Below, one piece after another: positions 6,846-11,141 of a DNA stretch of 11,141 bases. A model generated the notes under the pieces. The model ran no database searches and was not told the origin of the DNA. It was given only the letters and a program-made list of their open reading frames with translations. The position numbers were made by a program, and so were the translations under genes. Source of the DNA: WTJX01 sp045106295 (lineage in GTDB: Bacteria > Bacteroidota > Bacteroidia > Cytophagales > JAAEPT01); the NCBI GenBank assembly GCA_045106295.1, contig JBGCEI010000034.1, positions 1-11,141 on the forward strand, in the 5' to 3' direction. Positions within the stretch are counted from its first letter, which is position 1. The number at the start of each line of letters is the position of its first letter.

Positions 6846-7922
6846 TTACACAAACGGTGTTTTCACTACTTCGACAGCTATTTCTCTTCTACCTTGTACT
6901 AGTGTCAATTCTGTACCTATTTTAGAAAATTCAGTCTCTATATAAGCCAAGGCAATTCCTTCTTTTAAGGATGGAGAAAAAGATCCAGAGGTAACTACGC
7001 CAACTTTATTTCCGTCTTTTGTGACTGCATAGTCTTTTCTAGGGATTCCTTTTCCTACTACTTTGATTCCTACTAGTTTTCTTGAAAGACCTGCCTCTTT
7101 TTGCTTTTGAAGAATAGCCTGACTTAAAAAATCACCTTTTTTTAATTTAACAACCCAACCTAAACCTGCTTCTAAAGGTGAGGTTTCATCGTTAATATCA
7201 TTCCCATATAAACTATAGCCTTTTTCTAATCGTAGTGTATCTCTACAACCTAGACCTACTGGTTGAACCACACCTTCCCCAACTTTCAATAAAGCATCCC
7301 ACAAAACCTGCCCATACTCTTTTGGTGCATACAGCTCGTATCCTCCAGATCCTGTATATCCAGTAGCTGAAATAGTTACTCCTTGGATACCTGCTACATC
7401 TCCAACTGTAAAATGATAAAAAGGAATTTCTTCTAATTGCACCGAAGTAATTTCTTGAAGAATGGCTTGTGCTTTTGGTCCTTGTAAGGCCAATAAAATA
7501 GTTTCTTCTGAGATATCGGTGAATTCAGCTTTTCTATTGTTCTTATGTTGTAGAATCCATGCTTTATCTTTTTCAATATTAGAGGCATTTACCACTAGCA
7601 TATACTTTTCATCTGCCAGTTTATACACCAATAAATCATCTACTAAACCTCCTGCATCATTCATTAAGCAAGAGTACTGTGCCTGACTAATCACTAATTT
7701 AGATACGTCGTTGCAGGTAACATACTGAATCCAATCTAAGGCGTCTGAGCCTTCGACAATAAATTCCCCCATATGCGAGACGTCAAAAAGACCTGCTTTT
7801 TCTCTTACACATAGGTGTTCTTCAATTTCTGAAGCGTATTTCAATGGCATATTGAATCCTGCAAAGGGGACCATTTTTGCTCCTAGTGCTTGATGTGTCT
7901 TTTCTAATGGTACAGATTTCAT
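6846..7922 (-). CDS. gcvT: Aminomethyltransferase, T protein of the glycine cleavage system
   Basis: A 358-residue enzyme that moves the aminomethyl-derived carbon from lipoylated H protein to tetrahydrofolate, releasing ammonia. Seen: VPFAGFNMPLKY (18-29), FDVSHMGE (46-53), the GLVDDLLVYKL block with probable catalytic Asp96 (as in the T. maritima enzyme), LALQGPKAQ (144-152), ATGYTGSGGYELY (187-199), GLGCRDTLRLEKG (223-235) and the C-terminal barrel motif VTSGSFSPSLKEGIALAY (310-327). The full C-terminal domain and the folate-site motifs favour GcvT over the related YgfZ. The common Arg and Glu in R-T-G-Y-T-G-E-x-G are replaced by Ala187 and Ser192. GcvH and GcvP are not in the window. It follows the DUF218 gene by 73 nt and precedes comB by 3 nt. 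Confidence 0.97.
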   Translation of the reverse strand: MKSVPLEKTHQALGAKMVPFAGFNMPLKYASEIEEHLCVREKAGLFDVSHMGEFIVEGSDALDWIQYVTCNDVSKLVISQAQYSCLMNDAGGLVDDLLVYKLADEKYMLVVNASNIEKDKAWILQHKNNRKAEFTDISEETILLALQGPKAQAILQEITSVQLEEIPFYHFTVGDVAGIQGVTISATGYTGSGGYELYAPKEYGQVLWDALLKVGEGVVQPVGLGCRDTLRLEKGYSLYGNDINDETSPLEAGLGWVVKLKKGDFLSQAILQKQKEAGLSRKLVGIKVVGKGIPRKDYAVTKDGNKVGVVTSGSFSPSLKEGIALAYIETEFSKIGTELTLVQGRREIAVEVVKTPFV

Positions 7923-7995
7923 GAGAGGTTATAAATTTTAGATCTTAAAATTAAGAATTAAGCAATTGAAACACTTCATTTCTAAGTAATTCGTT

Positions 7996-8754
7996 TTACA
8001 CATACCCCACTAAGGAATACATGGTATAGCCTATCCATTCTTTGATTAGTTTGGTCCAAGCAGGGATTGCTGCCGCAGATGGAATAATGTTTTGAAAGCC
8101 AAACTCATCTTGATGCGTGTAGTAATCGACCGGAAATGGAATAAAATTGATCTCCCTTTTTTCAAAACAGGCACTTGCCCGCCTCATATGAAAGGCCGAG
8201 GTTATCAAAAGGCAAGAAGCGTCGCCTACTAATTGAGCAGTATTAATAGCGTTTTGATTGGTGTTTTTTGCATCATTATCTAATATAATTTGAGTACGAG
8301 GAACACCACAGTATTCCATTACAAAAGCTATTTTCTCTGCTTCCGTACTTTTATTCTTTTCATTTCCAAGTAAGGACCCACTACCCCCAGTTACAATTAA
8401 GGTGTCTATTTTTCCAAGTTTAAATAATTGTATGGCTTGGGTCACTCGGTCGGCTCCCTTATTGAAGTAGACTCTATCTTGCGGTTGTATTTCGGCATTA
8501 GTCACTCCACTTAAGATAACCCCATAAGATGCATGAGCTACCGATGAAATAGAAGTGGGCTCTACTTCCCACCATTTAAACATCTTATTCCCTAAATAAT
8601 CGTTGGTAAAAAAAAGAAAAAGACTAACCGTGATAAGCAATGCTTTTTTTCTTCTTTTTTGATTTTTTGTAACAAGAGCGAATAAAAGCCCTCCTGCCAT
8701 CCAAATAATGGGCTGGGCGAAAACATGTAGCGTTTTGGAAAGAATAAAAAACAT
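7996..8754 (-). CDS. ElyC/SanA/YdcF-family (DUF218) membrane protein
   Basis: A 252-residue protein with two N-terminal hydrophobic segments (about 3-28 and 38-54, separated by KNQKRRKK), followed by a DUF218 domain. Motifs: VILSG (79-83), FNKGADRVTQAIQL (97-110), LIVTGGSGS (119-127), STEAE (136-140), NTNQNA (164-169) and LLITSAFHMRRA (182-193), with a conserved acidic strand around ILDNDA. The layout of two helices plus DUF218 matches E. coli ElyC, which affects peptidoglycan assembly and lipid-carrier metabolism; the biochemical activity of the family is not well defined. The gene starts 8 nt after the upstream lipoprotein gene, indicating tight co-expression, and is followed by a 73-nt gap to gcvT. 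Family assignment is strong; a role in the envelope is inference. Confidence 0.9.
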   Translation of the reverse strand: MFFILSKTLHVFAQPIIWMAGGLLFALVTKNQKRRKKALLITVSLFLFFTNDYLGNKMFKWWEVEPTSISSVAHASYGVILSGVTNAEIQPQDRVYFNKGADRVTQAIQLFKLGKIDTLIVTGGSGSLLGNEKNKSTEAEKIAFVMEYCGVPRTQIILDNDAKNTNQNAINTAQLVGDASCLLITSAFHMRRASACFEKREINFIPFPVDYYTHQDEFGFQNIIPSAAAIPAWTKLIKEWIGYTMYSLVGYV

Positions 8755-8762
8755 AGGCTTAG

Positions 8763-9434
8763 TTACTTATCGTTCACCCAAACTTGTTGAAATACGTTGC
8801 GTACTTTTTTATCCGCTACTTTTTTCAATTGATCAGAAACAATTTGCTGAGTCAAGCAATTAATAATCAAACTATGCGAAGTAGCATCTTCTAAGTTTAA
8901 GACATCTACCAAGACCTGATTGCTCTCTTGGTGATAGAACCAGTCTAACACATGATAGCCTTTAGGTGTGAGTCGTTTACGGTTTCTCCCATTTTGATTG
9001 GAGAGAAATAAGCAAAAAGGATCTTCTTCGCTCAATGCTCCATCTTGATTAAAATCGTCTGTTATTATTTTGTAAAACAACTGTGTATCGCCTTCTTTAG
9101 TGGTAGTGATGTAATAGGAGTCTATGACCATTTTCTGTACCGAGTCCAGTACATGGGATTCATTTGTCTTTACATTTTTGAATAATAGATTCCAGCAATA
9201 ACGAGGCAACTGACTGGCAATTCGCTTTTCGAAACGATTAGTAGGTAGCTGAGTGGTAATTAATTTATACAAAACCACATCCGAGTTAGGGATAGACTTA
9301 GGGTCTTGCATGGAGATATCTATGTTTGAAGGGACACTCTTTTCACTCTCTTCTTTTGGGGGTGGCGTAGAGGGCAAATTATCGCAAGCGAACAAACTAG
9401 TGCATAACACCAATAAAATCAGTCTCGTTTTCAA
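8763..9434 (-). CDS. Lipoprotein of unknown function with an EF-hand-like loop
   Basis: I do not recognise a named family. I chose a TTG start at 9434 because it gives an ideal lipoprotein signal: MKTRLILLVLCTSLFAC, two basic residues, a hydrophobic core and lipobox L-F-A-C with Cys17. The frame is open further, to a GTG at 9497, but that adds 21 residues that would make the signal unusually long. After a Pro/Glu/Ser-rich linker the 223-residue protein is soluble and mixed alpha/beta. It contains DFNQDGALSEED, a 12-residue loop with Asp/Asn at positions 1, 3 and 5, Gly at 6 and Asp at 12, matching an EF-hand or dockerin-type calcium loop. A segment reading LFLSNQNGRNRKRLTPKG follows, reminiscent of TolB-like surface repeats. 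It is the first gene of the cluster with the ElyC-like gene, 8 nt apart. Confidence 0.8.
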   Translation of the reverse strand: MKTRLILLVLCTSLFACDNLPSTPPPKEESEKSVPSNIDISMQDPKSIPNSDVVLYKLITTQLPTNRFEKRIASQLPRYCWNLLFKNVKTNESHVLDSVQKMVIDSYYITTTKEGDTQLFYKIITDDFNQDGALSEEDPFCLFLSNQNGRNRKRLTPKGYHVLDWFYHQESNQVLVDVLNLEDATSHSLIINCLTQQIVSDQLKKVADKKVRNVFQQVWVNDK

Positions 9435-9535
9435 TAGTGTAATTATTTTAATTGAAGAAAATAAATTTAATGATTCTAATTGAATATTTGTAGGCACAAT
9501 GTGGTAAATACCGTAATATTGTAAAAAAAAAACCC

Positions 9536-10387
9536 ATGTTTTTTATACGACTTATTTCTAGGCTTCCTCTTTCCATTCTGTATGGTCTTTCTTTTATTTT
9601 TTATGTAGTCATGAATTACATAGTTGGATACCGAAAAAAGGTGATTACAGAAAATATGAAAATCTGCTTCCCTGAAAAAAGTGAGCAAGAGATTCGTCGA
9701 CTAAGAAAGGGATTTTATAAAAACCTAAGCTACGTATTTGTAGAGATCATGAAGACGCTAACTATTTCTAAAGAAGAGTTGATGCGTAGGTGCAAAACAA
9801 CAATCTCCCCCGAACTGCAAAAACACCTCGATAATGGAGGTTCTATGTTGTACACTGGTGGTCATATTTGCAACTGGGAATGGTACATGCCTCTTTTTAC
9901 TCTATATTCAGGCGTAATTAACGCCCCTCTTTACAAGCCAGTTAATAGCCCTTTCTTTGAAAAATTGATGTTTAAACTACGCTCCCGTTTTGGAGTTACA
10001 CCATTACCTATGCAAACAGCGCTGAGGGAAATCATTAAAAATAAAAAAGAACAACGATCATATGGGTTTGGAACAGATCAGTCTCCACAAAAAGGGAAAT
10101 CTAATTATTTCCCTGAGTTCTTTGGTATAAAAACACCTTTCTATGTGGGAGTAGATCAAATGGCAAAGAAACTTCAATACCCTGTGGCGTATGGCTCTAT
10201 GAAAAGAGTAAAAAGAGGATATTATACTTATGAAGTCAGCATGCTTGCTTCTACACCACACGAAGTAGGTGAAAAAGGAGAGCATATAATCATCGAAAAA
10301 TTTATTGAGCGATTAGAACAAGATATAAAAGATAGCCCAACGGATTGGCTGTGGTCTCATAGGAGGTTTAAGCATTCTGTGAGGTAA
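9536..10387 (+). CDS. Lysophospholipid / lipid A acyltransferase family protein (LpxL/HtrB-like)
   Basis: A 283-residue inner-membrane acyltransferase of the bacterial lipid A biosynthesis family, which transfers a secondary acyl chain to a lipid acceptor. One N-terminal membrane segment (about 8-31) is followed by the typical N-I-T-E-N-M-like stretch (VITENMKICFPE, 36-47). The catalytic H-x4-[DE] motif is His110 to Glu115 in GGHICNWEW. The glycine/arginine blocks follow: PLYKPVNSPFFE (131-142), GTDQSPQKG (179-187), FFGIKTPF (195-202) and WLWSHRRFKH (271-280). Length is slightly under the 300-310 of E. coli LpxL. The ATG at 9536 directly follows an A-rich leader with no clear Shine-Dalgarno. 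Bacteroidota use such enzymes for lipid A and for aminolipids, so the acceptor cannot be named. It is divergent from the lipoprotein gene and ends before a hairpin. Confidence 0.94.
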   Translation: MFFIRLISRLPLSILYGLSFIFYVVMNYIVGYRKKVITENMKICFPEKSEQEIRRLRKGFYKNLSYVFVEIMKTLTISKEELMRRCKTTISPELQKHLDNGGSMLYTGGHICNWEWYMPLFTLYSGVINAPLYKPVNSPFFEKLMFKLRSRFGVTPLPMQTALREIIKNKKEQRSYGFGTDQSPQKGKSNYFPEFFGIKTPFYVGVDQMAKKLQYPVAYGSMKRVKRGYYTYEVSMLASTPHEVGEKGEHIIIEKFIERLEQDIKDSPTDWLWSHRRFKHSVR

Positions 10388-10416
10388 ATTCCAGATTCCA
10401 AATAACAAAACTCAAA

Positions 10417-10462
10417 AAAAAGTGAGCTATCATAGTCATTAGCTACTGATAACGCACTTTTT
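10417..10462. terminator. Bidirectional terminator between the acyltransferase and gnd
   Basis: AAAAAGTG pairs with CACTTTTT (8 bp). After a 3/3 internal loop (AGC against ACG) a 5-bp stem TATCA/TGATA closes a 14-nt loop. The arms carry an A-run and a T-run, so it can act on both strands. It lies 29 nt after the acyltransferase stop and 24 nt beyond the end of the convergent gnd. Confidence 0.78.
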
Positions 10463-10486
10463 AAATCTATGACCATTAAAGAATAA

Positions 10487-11141
10487 TTACCTCTCCCACT
10501 CAGTATGGAAGATTCCTTCCCTGTCTGTTCTTTCGTAAGTATGAGAACCGAAGTAATCTCTCTGTGCTTGTACTACATTTAGTGGTAATCTATCTGTAAT
10601 AAATGCTCCTAAATAATTAAATGACGCTCCAAATGCCATAGATGGTAGACCTTTGTTTGCTGCTAATTCAATAAACTCTTTGATAGCAGGATAGTCCGCC
10701 ACTACTTTTTGTACAAATACATCTGACTGCAATAAGTTCTGTAAGTTAGGCTCAGCATCGTATGCTTTTCTGATGTCTTCCAATAAAGACGCTCTAATGA
10801 TACATCCACCTCTCCAGATTCTAGCTACTGCTTCTAAATCTGTTCCGTATCCATATTCTTTAGATGCTTCGTACAGCATGTGCATTCCTTGTGCATAAGC
10901 TGTAATAAATGCTACGTGTAATGCTCCTTCCACCATTTTCACCATAGCCTGCTTGTCAGTACTTATAGGGATATTGTCGTTTAGGTTATACGCTTTATCC
11001 GCTGCTACTCTATCTGCTTTAAGCGAAGACAATGCTCTCATGCTTACCGCTGCATCGATAGTCGGAATCGGCACACCTAAGTTCATAGCATCCTGAGAAG
11101 TCCATTTACCTGTTCCTTTTTGCTTCGCTTTATCCAATAAA
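10487..11141 (-). CDS. gnd: 6-phosphogluconate dehydrogenase, decarboxylating (C-terminal part; 5' end outside window)
   Basis: The frame stays open to the right edge, so this is the 3' part (about 218 codons) of a gene normally about 470 codons long. The TTG at 11135-11137 is internal, not a start. The product oxidises and decarboxylates 6-phosphogluconate to ribulose 5-phosphate with NADP or NAD (pentose phosphate pathway, cytoplasm). The all-helical C-terminal domain begins at KQKGTGKWTSQDA, which holds the substrate-binding Lys and Thr. It continues through YAQGMHMLYEA and WRGGCIIRA and ends with the tail QRDYFGSHTYERTD. There Arg and His, six residues apart, correspond to the pair that reaches into the neighbouring subunit's active site (Arg446/His452 in the sheep enzyme). 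The coenzyme domain is not visible, so the cofactor preference cannot be judged. Confidence 0.97.
   Translation of the reverse strand, partial: LLDKAKQKGTGKWTSQDAMNLGVPIPTIDAAVSMRALSSLKADRVAADKAYNLNDNIPISTDKQAMVKMVEGALHVAFITAYAQGMHMLYEASKEYGYGTDLEAVARIWRGGCIIRASLLEDIRKAYDAEPNLQNLLQSDVFVQKVVADYPAIKEFIELAANKGLPSMAFGASFNYLGAFITDRLPLNVVQAQRDYFGSHTYERTDREGIFHTEWER

Noticed and set aside
7462..7686. Plus-strand open frame inside gcvT
   Set aside because: Antisense to conserved GcvT motifs; no independent support.
9483..9490. AATATTTG upstream of the acyltransferase as a -7 promoter element
   Set aside because: The first base departs from TAnnTTTG and there is no TTG/TTTG element about 19-21 nt upstream.
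9253..9688. Small open frames on either strand near the lipoprotein/acyltransferase junction
   Set aside because: The plus-strand one (9253-9483) is antisense to the lipoprotein gene, and the minus-strand one (9476-9688) is antisense to the acyltransferase start. Neither shows protein-like features.
10058..10285. Minus-strand open frame of 75 codons
   Set aside because: Antisense to the conserved DQSPQKG and FFGIKTPF region of the acyltransferase.
11135..11137. TTG as the start of a short gnd
   Set aside because: The reading frame is open beyond it and the missing coenzyme domain must lie outside the window; this is a window-edge effect, not a truncated gene.

Overview
The window looks like chromosomal housekeeping and envelope DNA from a member of the Bacteroidota, probably a Cytophagia or Flammeovirga-like organism. 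The reasons are low G+C with very AT-rich intergenic DNA, weak or absent Shine-Dalgarno sequences, one good Bacteroidota-type promoter (TTTG, 19 nt, TAccTTTG), several lipoprotein signals, and the protein families present. There is no sign of mobile elements, CRISPR, rRNA or tRNA. The taxonomic assignment is inference.

Positions 1-4714 are a minus-strand cluster, in transcription order: a PhoX/DUF839-family lipoprotein, an alpha/beta hydrolase that overlaps it by 22 nt and starts with TTG, a tail-specific protease (Prc, S41A) with a lipobox, and, 12 nt further on, the start of a small secreted, probably beta-barrel, protein cut by the window edge. Positions 4715-5163 are a long, very AT-rich divergent intergenic region. 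It carries the promoter of a plus-strand secreted leucine-rich-repeat protein (5164-6090) built of eight uninterrupted 24-residue plant-type repeats.

A perfect 14-bp-stem hairpin at 6107-6149 separates this gene from the next minus-strand cluster. That cluster, in transcription order, is an EF-hand-like lipoprotein, an ElyC/YdcF-type DUF218 membrane protein, gcvT (aminomethyltransferase) and comB (2-phosphosulfolactate phosphatase family). Gaps are 8, 73 and 3 nt, so this may be one operon or two. Divergent from it is a lysophospholipid (lipid A-type) acyltransferase on the plus strand (9536-10387). A second bidirectional-looking hairpin (10417-10462) separates that gene from the 3' part of gnd (6-phosphogluconate dehydrogenase), whose 5' end lies outside the window.

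Most genes concern the cell envelope (protease, beta-barrel protein, lipoproteins, DUF218 protein, acyltransferase) or central metabolism (gcvT, gnd). I do not see a convincing undescribed multi-gene system. The points most worth a second look are the overlapping PhoX-like/hydrolase pair, the gcvT-comB pair, the LRR gene with its 5'-UTR hairpin, and the non-ATG starts.
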